From Streptomyces alboniger (GTDB lineage: Bacteria > Actinomycetota > Actinomycetes > Streptomycetales > Streptomycetaceae), in contig NZ_CP023695.1 of NCBI RefSeq assembly GCF_008704395.1, positions 3,472,001-3,536,000 on the forward strand: a stretch of 64,000 bases of DNA, written 5' to 3'. This document shows positions 8,821-16,876 of this stretch, piece after piece; position 1 is the stretch's first letter; the number at the start of each line of letters is the position of its first letter. The notes beneath the pieces are model-generated. The model saw only the letters and a program-made list of their open reading frames with translations, did no database searches and had not been told where the DNA came from. A program made the position numbers and the translations under genes.

Positions 8821-8921
8821 CCCCGGCGGCCGAGACGGGTGGGTGGATGGGCGGGCGGGAAGCTCGCCGCGCAGCGGCGCTCAGAAACCCACGACGGCCC
8901 GCACCCGGGCCACCCGCGGAG

Positions 8922-9815
8922 CTACGCGAAGACCACCGTCCGCCGCCCGTTCAGCAGAATCCTGCGCTCCGCGTGCCACTTCACGGCCCGCGCCAGCGCC
9001 TGGCACTCCACGTCACGGCCGATCGCGACCAGCTGGTCGGGGGTCACGCCGTGGCCCACCCGCTCGACCTCCTGCTCGATGATCGGCCCCTCGTCGAGGT
9101 CGGCTGTCACATAGTGCGCGGTGGCACCGATCAGCTTCACCCCGCGCGCGTGCGCCTGGTGATACGGCTTCGCGCCCTTGAAGCTCGGCAGGAACGAGTG
9201 GTGGATGTTGATGATCCGCCCGCTCAGCTCCTTGCACAGGTCGTCCGAGAGCACCTGCATATAGCGGGCCAGGACGACCAGCTCCACGCCCTCGGACCGC
9301 ACGATCTCCAGCAGCTGCGCCTCGGCCTGCGGCTTGTTGTCCCGGGTCACCGGAATGTGGTGGAAGGGGATGTCGTACGAGGCGACCAGCTCGGCGAAGT
9401 CCGTGTGGTTGGAGACGACCGCGGCGATCTCCACCGGCAGCGCCCCGATCCGCGAACGGAACAGCAGGTCGTTCAGGCAGTGCCCGAACTTCGACACCAG
9501 CAGGACGACCCGCATCCGGTCCTCGGCACGGTGGATCTGCCACTCCATGTGGAAGGAGTCGCCGATCGCGGCGAAGCTCGCCCGCAGCTTGTCGACGGTC
9601 ACCGGCGCCTCGGCGGAGAAGTGGACGCGCATGAAGAACAGCCCGGTGTCGTGGTCACCGAACTGCTGGCTGTCCTCGATGTTGCAGCCGGTCATGAAGA
9701 GGTAGCTCGACACGGCGTGCACGATGCCCTGCTTGTCGGGGCAGGAGAGGGTGAGGACGTACTGCTCAGCGGGAGCGGCGGAGGCGGCGGGGGCGGCGGC
9801 GGACTGCTCATTCAT
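8922..9815 (-). CDS. purU: Formyltetrahydrofolate deformylase
   Basis: This 297-residue enzyme hydrolyses 10-formyltetrahydrofolate to formate and tetrahydrofolate, balancing the one-carbon pool. It has an N-terminal ACT domain (LTLSCPDKQGIVHAVSSYLF) and a C-terminal formyltransferase-like domain with INIHHSFLPSFKGAKPYHQA and HYVTADLDEGPIIEQEV, which hold the catalytic Asn, His and Asp. The length and both domains are normal for PurU. It is convergent with the anti-sigma-like gene. The Ala/Ser-rich N-terminal tail is typical of Streptomyces versions. Confidence 0.96.
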   Translation of the reverse strand: MNEQSAAAPAASAAPAEQYVLTLSCPDKQGIVHAVSSYLFMTGCNIEDSQQFGDHDTGLFFMRVHFSAEAPVTVDKLRASFAAIGDSFHMEWQIHRAEDRMRVVLLVSKFGHCLNDLLFRSRIGALPVEIAAVVSNHTDFAELVASYDIPFHHIPVTRDNKPQAEAQLLEIVRSEGVELVVLARYMQVLSDDLCKELSGRIINIHHSFLPSFKGAKPYHQAHARGVKLIGATAHYVTADLDEGPIIEQEVERVGHGVTPDQLVAIGRDVECQALARAVKWHAERRILLNGRRTVVFA

Positions 9816-9868
9816 GCGGCCAAGGTTCCCATATGCGACGGGCGCCGCGGGCAGGCGTCCGGCCGGGC

Positions 9869-10369
9869 TCAGGCGGACCTGGTCAGGATCCGCAGCACCT
9901 CCAGCGTCCGCGGGGCCTCGTCGGGGTCCTCCCCGTCCCCAGCCGCGAGCCGCACGTGCGCGTCCCGCGCCGCCCGCACGGCGTCAGGCCAGCCCGGGTG
10001 CTCCAGGTAGACGGAGACCATCGCGTCGGGCCCGACCTCGTGCATGATCCGCAGGACCCGCAGCACGGCCGTGTCGACGAGCGCCGCCTCCTGCGGGTCG
10101 CGGAAAATCGTCCCGACGTATTTCTCCGCGGACCAGTTGTCCAGCCACGTGTCCTCGACCAGCCGGTACACGGCGTCGGTCACGTCCCCGTACTCCTCGC
10201 GCCCCGCGAGCCAGCACTCACGCTGGAAGTCGGGGTCGGAGAGCATGTGCAGCGCCGAGCGCACGTTGCTGCGCCAGCGCCACCACGGCATGTCATTGGT
10301 CGGCATGCCGCCCATGGTGCTGGAGCGACGGCCGCGACGGGAAGAGTTCTCCGAACCTTGCACGGTCAT
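9869..10369 (-). CDS. SCO4402-type conserved protein
   Basis: This 166-residue soluble protein has a conserved core MPWWRWRSNVRSALHMLSDPDFQRECW followed by DAVYRLVEDTWLDNWSAEKYVGTIFRD. From memory it matches the Streptomyces protein next to purU called SCO4402. No catalytic motif, signal peptide or membrane segment is visible; it looks helical with conserved Trp residues. It sits upstream of purU on the same strand with a 53-bp gap, so co-transcription is possible. Its function is unknown to me. Confidence 0.75.
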   Translation of the reverse strand: MTVQGSENSSRRGRRSSTMGGMPTNDMPWWRWRSNVRSALHMLSDPDFQRECWLAGREEYGDVTDAVYRLVEDTWLDNWSAEKYVGTIFRDPQEAALVDTAVLRVLRIMHEVGPDAMVSVYLEHPGWPDAVRAARDAHVRLAAGDGEDPDEAPRTLEVLRILTRSA

Positions 10370-10487
10370 CGATCGTACGTTCCCACCTCATGCACTCGAA
10401 TCGGCCCCCGCCCGTTCACCTTCATGTCACAGTCCGTTGAGAACGAGTCACTCCACGGTTGGCCCTCCAACGGCATCGTGCGGGGAC

Positions 10488-11759
10488 ATGACCGGCCGGC
10501 GACGCACCTTCCTCCCCCGCCCCTCCAAAACCGCGGTACTCGCCGCGGCAGCGGCGGCGTGTACGTCCCTGATAGCCGGGTGCGGGGTCATCCCTGGGAC
10601 CACGGGGGGTTCCAGGGACGACCCCATCACCGTCATGACCTGGGCGCCCGAGAAGACCAAGGCCACCAACAAGCCGGGCGTCCCCGCGATGGCGCAGGCC
10701 TACGCGCGCTGGGTCAACGCGCACGGCGGCATCGACGGCCGCGAACTGAAGGTCCTCACCTGCAACGACCACAACGACCCGGTCGGTGCCGCCGACTGCG
10801 CCCGCGAGGCGGTCGACGAGGACGTGGTGGCCGTCGTCGGCGCCTACAGCCAGCACGGACGCTCCTTCCTCGCCCCGCTGGAACTGGCGGGCATCCCCTA
10901 CATCGGCGGCTACGGCATCACCGACGACGAGTTCAGCAGCCCGCTGTCCTACCCCGTCAACGGCGGCGAACCGGCGCTCCTCGCGGGCAACGGCCGCCAG
11001 CTCGCCGCCCGCTGCGACCGCGTCGCCCTCGTCCGCCCCGACACCCTCGCCGGTGACGAGCTGCCCAAGCTGCTCAACTCCGGGCTCCGCGACGGCCACC
11101 ACAAGCCCGTCGCCGACATCCGCGCCCCCGAGGACGGCACCGACCTGACCCCGCAGGCCGAGCAGGCCCTCAAGCACGCGGGCGCCGAGCACGGCTGTGT
11201 GACGGCCGCGCTCGGGGCCCGCACCGACACCTTCTACGACTCGTTCCGGCGCACCAAGGACGACTATCCGCCGGTACGGATCTCCTCCGTGCTCGGCAGC
11301 GTCGACCAGTCGCTCGTCGACCGCACCGGCGGCGCGAGCGGCCCCTACGAAGGGGCGTACGTCACCGGCTGGTACCCGCCCGCGAGCGACCCCCGCTGGT
11401 CCGAGATGCGCAAGGTCATCCGCGAGCAGGCGTTCGGCGACAACCGCGTCGACCCGGCCGACGCGGGCGTCCAGACGACGTGGATCGCGTACACCGTCCT
11501 GAAGCAGGTCGTCGAGTCGCTGGACGGCGGCGAGGTCTCGTCCCTCTCGCTGCGGCGCGCCCTCGACGGCGGCCTGCGCGTCGGGACGGGCGGCCTCACA
11601 CCGACGCTGCGCTGGCGCTTCGAGGACCTGATCGCGGCCAGCGAGTTCCCGCGCCTGATCAACTCGGGCGTCACGTTCCAGGTCGTGCGGGACGGGAAGT
11701 TCGTCCCGGCGCGCAAGGGGTTCGTGGACGTGGAGCAGACGCTGGAGCAGTCCGCGTAA
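10488..11759 (+). CDS. Lipoprotein, branched-chain amino-acid-type substrate-binding protein
   Basis: This 423-residue extracellular lipoprotein starts at the ATG at 10488, giving an Arg-rich signal peptide (MTGRRRTFLPRP), a hydrophobic core and a lipobox LIAGC. The mature part is a type I periplasmic-binding-protein fold like LivK receptors: ITVMTWAPE, AYARWVNAHGGIDGRELKVLTCND, VVAVVGAYSQHGRSFL and AGIPYIGGYGITDDE. No permease or ATPase gene is adjacent, so it may serve a remote transporter or act as a sensor subunit. It is divergent from the SCO4402-type gene. Confidence 0.85.
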   Translation: MTGRRRTFLPRPSKTAVLAAAAAACTSLIAGCGVIPGTTGGSRDDPITVMTWAPEKTKATNKPGVPAMAQAYARWVNAHGGIDGRELKVLTCNDHNDPVGAADCAREAVDEDVVAVVGAYSQHGRSFLAPLELAGIPYIGGYGITDDEFSSPLSYPVNGGEPALLAGNGRQLAARCDRVALVRPDTLAGDELPKLLNSGLRDGHHKPVADIRAPEDGTDLTPQAEQALKHAGAEHGCVTAALGARTDTFYDSFRRTKDDYPPVRISSVLGSVDQSLVDRTGGASGPYEGAYVTGWYPPASDPRWSEMRKVIREQAFGDNRVDPADAGVQTTWIAYTVLKQVVESLDGGEVSSLSLRRALDGGLRVGTGGLTPTLRWRFEDLIAASEFPRLINSGVTFQVVRDGKFVPARKGFVDVEQTLEQSA

Positions 11760-11797
11760 ACCGCCCCGGCGGTTCACGCGGACCGTCCCGCCGGGAC

Positions 11798-13432
11798 CTA
11801 CAGCTGGGACTTCTCGCGCGTGGTCAGCCCGTACTTGCGGGCGATCGCGTTCCAGTGGTTGGCCGCCTGCTCCTTGGCGCTGGTCGCCTGGCCGCTCGCG
11901 CGGTTGCCCGCGCCCTGCTGCGGGGTGCTTCGGGCGTGGCCCTTCCTGCACCCCTTCTTGCCGGCCACCTGGTCCGCCCACGCGGCGTAGTGGTTGTCGG
12001 CTGACGCGGACGCCTTCCAGGCCCGGTTGAGGGACGAGGTCAGCAGGTCGTTGGCCGGGAGCTTGTCGACCTTCAGCCCGGCGAGGCGCGTGACCAGGCC
12101 GTTGCGCTGCTTGGCGGCGGCGCGCAGGTCGGTCGCCGACTGGCTCAGGTTCTGGCACTTGCCGACGTTGCGCACGGCGGCGATGACCATGTCACGGCTG
12201 TTGTTGCTGTCGGCGAGCAGCTTGTCCAGGGCGACCGCCTGCGCCTTGGCGGGGTCGGCGGTGGGTGAGGGCCGCTCGTCGGCGGGGGCGGGCGCGGAGA
12301 CGGGCTTGCTGTCGTCCGCCTCCGCGTCGTCACCGCCGCCGGAGCTGAGGAGCGCGCCGGCGCCGACGCCGAGCACGGCGATGCCGACGCCGATCGCGGC
12401 GATGAGCGGCACCTTCGATCCGGTGCGGCTTCGGCGCCCGCCATGCCCGCCCCCGTGAGCGGGAGCAGCCGCGGGAGCCGGGGCGGGCGCGGCCGCGGGG
12501 GACTCGAAACGGGGCATCTGCTGCGTGGAGGCGGGGCCCTGTGCCCCGGCGTCCGGTTCGGTGCGGAAGAGGCTGTCGAACTCGGCGGGCGGCTGCCGGT
12601 CACCGGGGGCGCCGGGGCGGATGCCGTAGGGCGCGGCGCCCGGCTCGGGCGGCCCTCCGTGACCCGCGGGGCCGCTGCCGCCGGGGACGGGCGCGATGTA
12701 CTGGGTGGGTTCGCTGTCGGACGCGGCGGCGGGCGTGGGGTCCTGGGCGCGACCGAGGAACTGCGTGGCGTCGGCGGCGGGAGCCTCGGGCGGCAGGGCC
12801 CCGGGTCCCACCGGGGGTATGTACTGCGTGGCCCCTTCGTCGGCACCGGCGGCGGGCACCGGCGCGATGTACTGCGTGGCCTCGGCGTCGGATCCGCCGA
12901 CGCCGGGCATCGGGGCGCCGGGCGCGGCGACGGGGGGCAGCGGGGCGCCGCCCTGGCCGAGCGGCGGCAGAGGCATCCGCTGCCCGCCGTAAGAGGCGTC
13001 ACCCTGGGCGGGCCGCTGGGGCTGCTCGGGGGACTGAGGGGCGTACCCCTGCTGACCGCTGTACCCCTGGCCCTCGTACGCACCATAGGAGGCACCAGTG
13101 CCGTACGAGGCATCCGTGCCGTACGGAGCATCCTGGCCGTACGAGGCGCCCGTGCCGTACGCGGCGCCCGCGCCCTCCGGGGGCAGCGGCATGGCCTGCG
13201 GCTGCTGGGTCTCCCACTGCCCGCCCCGGCCGCCCGGCGGCGGGCCGGCCGTCTCGGGCCCCCAGGGCTGGCCCCAGGGGGTGCCGCCCGCCGGGGTGGT
13301 CTCCCGGCCCGCGGTGCCGGGAAGCAGCGGTTCGCTGCCGTCCGCGGGCAGCACGACGCCCTCGTGGGCTGGCCGATCCGCGGGCTGCCGCGGATCGGAG
13401 GAAGCAGCGCCCTGACCGCTCTGCTGCGTCAC
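11798..13432 (-). CDS. Pro/Gly-rich single-pass membrane protein with T-Q-Y-I repeats
   Basis: This 544-residue protein has an approximately 340-residue disordered N-terminal region, one membrane helix (342-364, VPLIAAIGVGIAVLGVGAGALL), and an extracytoplasmic helical C-terminal domain of about 150 residues with two Cys (KCQNLSQ and KKGCRKG). The N-terminal part has YGTGASYG repeats (92-117) and five Thr motifs after acidic or Ala-rich stretches: TQYI at T186, T202 and T243, TQFL at T223, TQQM at T303. With a positively charged GGRRSRTGSK before the helix, the N-terminus should be cytosolic. It resembles partners or targets of Ser/Thr kinases, but no kinase gene is near. The start is GTG. Confidence 0.8.
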   Translation of the reverse strand: MTQQSGQGAASSDPRQPADRPAHEGVVLPADGSEPLLPGTAGRETTPAGGTPWGQPWGPETAGPPPGGRGGQWETQQPQAMPLPPEGAGAAYGTGASYGQDAPYGTDASYGTGASYGAYEGQGYSGQQGYAPQSPEQPQRPAQGDASYGGQRMPLPPLGQGGAPLPPVAAPGAPMPGVGGSDAEATQYIAPVPAAGADEGATQYIPPVGPGALPPEAPAADATQFLGRAQDPTPAAASDSEPTQYIAPVPGGSGPAGHGGPPEPGAAPYGIRPGAPGDRQPPAEFDSLFRTEPDAGAQGPASTQQMPRFESPAAAPAPAPAAAPAHGGGHGGRRSRTGSKVPLIAAIGVGIAVLGVGAGALLSSGGGDDAEADDSKPVSAPAPADERPSPTADPAKAQAVALDKLLADSNNSRDMVIAAVRNVGKCQNLSQSATDLRAAAKQRNGLVTRLAGLKVDKLPANDLLTSSLNRAWKASASADNHYAAWADQVAGKKGCRKGHARSTPQQGAGNRASGQATSAKEQAANHWNAIARKYGLTTREKSQL

Positions 13433-13588
13433 CGGGACTCCTACGTATGGGGGACCTACGGAACCGTCGGCTCACGCTACCGGGTCCCCGCGGCCCTCTG
13501 CCACGCAGCTCGGAACAGCAGCTCATGCCCAGTGGCGGGAGTAACGAAACCTCCCGCCCGGACGCTGTACAACGCGCGCCCGCGCGCC

Positions 13589-14977
13589 TCACGCCGCCTG
13601 GACGTCGACCCGCGCCCCGAACTCCCTTACCACCGGCTCCTCCCGGTAGGGCTCAAGGCGCTGCTGGAAGTCCTCCAGGTACTCCGCGCCGCGGTTGGAC
13701 CGCAGGGTGCCGAGGAGTTCGACGGCCTTCATGCCTGTGTGGCAGGCCTGTTCGACCTCGCGCCGCTGGACCTGTGCCGTGGCGAGCAGGACCAGACCGA
13801 TCGCGCGGCGCCTGGCCCGCGTCTCCGGATGTCCGTCGAGGGACTCCTGCGCGCTGCGCGCCGCCGCGTCCGCCTGGCCCAAGTCCCGGTGACAATGCGC
13901 CATTTCATCGGCCAGATACGCATGGTCGAAGTGCCGGATCCACACCGGGTCGTCGCCCGAGTCCGCCTCGCCGGCGGCCCGGTCCATCGCCTCGATCGCC
14001 CGGCCCGCCACCACCTGCGTGGCCCGCGCGTCCCCGAGCAGCGCGTGCCCGCGCGCCTCGGCGGCGTAGAACATCGCCTCGGCGCGGGGCGTGACCCGCC
14101 CGCGCGTCCCCTCCTGCGCGGCCCGCGCCAACTGCGCGATCTCGCGCGGATTTCCGAGCTGGGCGGCGAGGTGGCTCATCGAGGCCGCGAGCACGTACCC
14201 GCCGTAGCCCCGGTCTCCGGCCGCCTGCGCGAGCCGCAGCGCCTGGATGTAGTAGCGCTGGGCGAGGCCCGGCTGGCCCGTGTCCACGGCCATGTAGCCC
14301 GCCAGCTCCGTCAACCGCGCGACGGCGGCGAACAGTTCACGCCCGACCGCTTCCCGGTAGGAGCCCGCGAGCAGCCCGGAGACCACGGAGTTGAGGTAGT
14401 GCACGACGACGGGACGGACATGCCCGCTGCCGTACTGGTGGTCGAGGCGGGTCAGCGCCTCCGTCATCGCCTTGACCGCCGCCACGTCCGCCATCCCGAC
14501 GCGCGGCCCCGCGGTCCGTCCGACCTGCGGGTCGGTCGAGGAGATCAGCCAGTCGCGGCTGGGCTCGACGAGCGCGGAGGCGGCCACGGTCGAACCGGAG
14601 AGGAAGTCACGGCGGCCCACATCGCTGCGCCACAGCTCGCAGACCTGCTCGATGGCGCCGAGGACGGTCGGCGAGAACTGGAGCCCCACGCCCGAGGCGA
14701 GGTTCTTGCCGTTCGCCATGCCGATCTCGTCGATGGTGACGGTCCGGCCCAGCTTGCGGCCGAGTGCCTCCGCGATGATGCCGGGCGCCCGCCCGCGCGG
14801 CTGCTGCCCGCGCAGCCAGCGGGCCACCGACGTCTTGTCGTAGCGCAGATCGAGACCGTGCTCCGCGCCGCACATGTTGACCCGGCGGGCGAGACCGGCG
14901 TTGGAGCAGCCGGCTTCCTGGATGAGCGCTTGCAGCCGTTCGTTGGGCTGCCGTGCGACGAGTGGCCTGGCGGCCAT
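13589..14977 (-). CDS. HTH/TPR regulator (NsdA-like family)
   Basis: This 462-residue protein has an N-terminal helix-turn-helix-like region (SNAGLARRVNMCGAEHGLDLRYDKTSVARWL), a central linker, and a C-terminal helical tetratricopeptide-like array (AQRYYIQALRLAQAAGDRGYGGYVLAASMSHLAAQLG and following). It fits the large Streptomyces regulators related to NsdA, which repress sporulation and antibiotic production; I am unsure of the exact orthologue. AGGGGGTAAGCC precedes the ATG. It is divergent from a small prim-pol-like gene across an AT-richer 335-bp region, an arrangement I recall as conserved. Confidence 0.78.
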   Translation of the reverse strand: MAARPLVARQPNERLQALIQEAGCSNAGLARRVNMCGAEHGLDLRYDKTSVARWLRGQQPRGRAPGIIAEALGRKLGRTVTIDEIGMANGKNLASGVGLQFSPTVLGAIEQVCELWRSDVGRRDFLSGSTVAASALVEPSRDWLISSTDPQVGRTAGPRVGMADVAAVKAMTEALTRLDHQYGSGHVRPVVVHYLNSVVSGLLAGSYREAVGRELFAAVARLTELAGYMAVDTGQPGLAQRYYIQALRLAQAAGDRGYGGYVLAASMSHLAAQLGNPREIAQLARAAQEGTRGRVTPRAEAMFYAAEARGHALLGDARATQVVAGRAIEAMDRAAGEADSGDDPVWIRHFDHAYLADEMAHCHRDLGQADAAARSAQESLDGHPETRARRRAIGLVLLATAQVQRREVEQACHTGMKAVELLGTLRSNRGAEYLEDFQQRLEPYREEPVVREFGARVDVQAA

Positions 14978-15312
14978 GGCTTACCCCCTGTGTGCACCGT
15001 GGACCATCGGAGACAAGGCGGCCGCCGAGGCCGCCTCACGACGATCAATGCCCTTGGGGCAAGGCGAAGATGCGCCACGAAAGAGGCATAAGAAGCAATG
15101 AAGAACAACAAGTACTAAAATGTACGAATCTCCCCAGAGGCTTCCTCCGAGGCGCCTTCTGATTGCCCTTGAGCTGGCTACCCGCACATGGATGCCATTT
15201 CCCCTGCGCGCCCCCGGCCGTGCACCCATGCGCCCCGCTCGCAGGATCGATGCTCCTCCTCCGCCCTCGCGTGCGCCCGTAACCCGCGGTGGTGGCGGGA
15301 GTTGAGAACTCC
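14978..15312. promoter_or_regulatory. Divergent region with AT-rich island
   Basis: This 335-bp region lies between the HTH/TPR regulator and the prim-pol-like gene. Positions about 15079-15128 are unusually A-rich for this chromosome and include GTACTAAAATGTAC, a GTAC dyad. It is the likely site of the divergent promoters. No coding sequence is supported; the short frames lack ribosome binding sites and domains. Confidence 0.35.
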
Positions 15313-15972
15313 GTGGAAGAGACCATCGGAGTCACGTCAGCCGCGCAGATCCCGAAGCAGCGCGGAGAAGCCTTGCTGGACACGGCCGTGCGATACGCGG
15401 AGGAGCGCCACTGGGACATCTTCCCCGGTACCTGGCTGGAGTCGGCCGAGGGCACCGAGCGCTGCTCGTGCGGCGACACCGCGTGCGCCTCACCCGGCGC
15501 ACACCCGGCGCGCGAGGACTGGCCGACCCAGGCCACCGGCAGCGCGACCGTGGCCCGGCGGCTGTGGCAGAAGCAGCCCAAGGCGTCGATCCTGCTGCCC
15601 ACCGGGCGTACGTTCGACGCGATCGACGTGCCCGAGACCGCCGGGTTCCTCGCCCTCGCCCGCATGGAACGCATGGAGCTGACGCTCGGCCCCGTGACCT
15701 GCACGCCGGACCGGCGCATGCAGTTCTTCGTACTCCCCGGCGCCACCGCCAAGGTGCCCGAACTCGTCCGCAAGCTCGGCTGGCCGCCCGCCGCCATCGA
15801 CCTGGTCGCGCTCGGCGAGGGCACCTACGTGGCCGCTCCCCCGACCCGCTTCGGCGCCTCGGGCGCGGTCCAGTGGGCCTGCCGCCCGACCGCCGCCAAC
15901 CGCTGGCTGCCGGACGTGGAGGAGATCATCTCGCCGTTGGCGTATGCGTGTGGCCGGGAGGCCCGGCGCTGA
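15313..15972 (+). CDS. Bifunctional DNA primase/polymerase-like (Prim-Pol) single-domain protein
   Basis: This 219-residue protein corresponds to the N-terminal prim-pol fold only, with no helicase or other partner domain. The conserved core is LLPTGRTFDAIDVPETAGFLAL, which contains the D-x-I-D pair expected for metal binding, and PAHPAREDWPTQATGS is the N-terminal prim-pol signature region. CSCGDTACASPGAHP supplies Cys/His residues that could bind zinc. The GTG start giving MEETIG is preferred; an in-frame GTG lies 24 nt upstream. Such short proteins are conserved beside the HTH/TPR regulator in Streptomyces. Catalytic activity is doubtful. Confidence 0.72.
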   Translation: MEETIGVTSAAQIPKQRGEALLDTAVRYAEERHWDIFPGTWLESAEGTERCSCGDTACASPGAHPAREDWPTQATGSATVARRLWQKQPKASILLPTGRTFDAIDVPETAGFLALARMERMELTLGPVTCTPDRRMQFFVLPGATAKVPELVRKLGWPPAAIDLVALGEGTYVAAPPTRFGASGAVQWACRPTAANRWLPDVEEIISPLAYACGREARR

Positions 15973-15975
15973 ATC

Positions 15976-16016
15976 GCCCCAAAGGGGCGCGGGGAACTGC
16001 GCGACCAGCCACAACC
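15976..16016 (+). repeat. Streptomyces intergenic repeat, family A, copy 1
   Basis: GCCCCAAAGGGGC is a short hairpin immediately after the prim-pol stop codon, followed by GCGGGGAACTGCGCGACC and AGCCAC. The same string occurs in inverted orientation near 47029-47067. The hairpin at the 3' end of a gene suggests terminator activity. Confidence 0.7.
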
Positions 16017-16093
16017 CGGCCCGCAGGTCCCCGAGCACACAGAAGCCCCCGTATCGTGCGGGCACGGGGCAAGCTGTGACGGAGGGCGGCGCG

Positions 16094-16876
16094 GTGACCG
16101 AGGTGGCTTCGGCGGCGGTACGGGTTCAGGGGCTCTGGAAGCGGTTCGGCGAGCAGGTAGCCGTGGCCGGGATCGACCTGGATCTGCCCGCGGGCAAGTT
16201 CATCGGTCTGGTCGGGCCGAACGGTGCCGGGAAGACCACCACCCTCTCCATGGTCACCGGCCTGCTCCGACCGGACCAGGGCACCGTCGAGGTCGTCGGC
16301 CACGACGTGTGGCGCGACCCCGTCCAGGTCAAGGCCCGCATCGGCGTACTCCCCGAGGGCCTGCGCCTCTTTGAGCGGCTCTCGGGGCGCGAACTGCTCG
16401 CGTACACCGGACGCCTGCGCGGCCTGCCCGGCGCCGAGGTCGACAAGCGCGCGACCCAGCTCCTCGACGTCCTCGACCTCGCGGGCGCCCAGCACAAACT
16501 CGTCGTCGACTACTCCACCGGCATGCGCAAGAAGATCGGCCTCGCCGCCGCGCTGCTCCACAACCCCGAAGTGCTGTTCCTCGACGAGCCGTTCGAGGGC
16601 GTCGACCCCGTGTCGGCCCAGACGATCCGCGGCGTCCTCGAGCGCTACACCGCGTCCGGCGCCACCGTCGTCTTCTCCTCCCACGTCATGGAGCTGGTCG
16701 AGTCGCTCTGCGACTGGGTCGCCGTCATGGCCGCGGGCCGCATCCGCGCCCAGGGCACCCTCGCCGAGGTGCGCGGCGCGGCGCCCTCGCTCCAGCGGGC
16801 GTTCCTCGAACTCGTCGGCGCGCACGGCCGTGACGCGGGCTCCGATCTCGACTGGCTGGGCGGTGGGGCGCGATGA
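16094..16876 (+). CDS. ABC transporter ATP-binding protein
   Basis: This 260-residue ABC ATPase has Walker [10 protein letters not shown], the Q-loop region near VLPEGLRLFERL, signature YSTGMRKK (a degenerate LSGGQ), Walker B EVLFLDEPFEGVD, and the H-loop VFSSHVME. I chose the GTG at 16094 because GGAGGG lies 7 nt upstream; a longer frame exists. It overlaps the next gene by ATGA and with it forms a two-gene exporter of the ABC-2 type. The substrate is unknown. Confidence 0.9.
   Translation: MTEVASAAVRVQGLWKRFGEQVAVAGIDLDLPAGKFIGLVGPNGAGKTTTLSMVTGLLRPDQGTVEVVGHDVWRDPVQVKARIGVLPEGLRLFERLSGRELLAYTGRLRGLPGAEVDKRATQLLDVLDLAGAQHKLVVDYSTGMRKKIGLAAALLHNPEVLFLDEPFEGVDPVSAQTIRGVLERYTASGATVVFSSHVMELVESLCDWVAVMAAGRIRAQGTLAEVRGAAPSLQRAFLELVGAHGRDAGSDLDWLGGGAR

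Noticed and set aside
12443..15091. An 882-residue plus-strand frame
   Set aside because: It lies opposite the Pro-rich membrane protein and the HTH/TPR regulator, both well supported; the codon pattern fits the minus strand.
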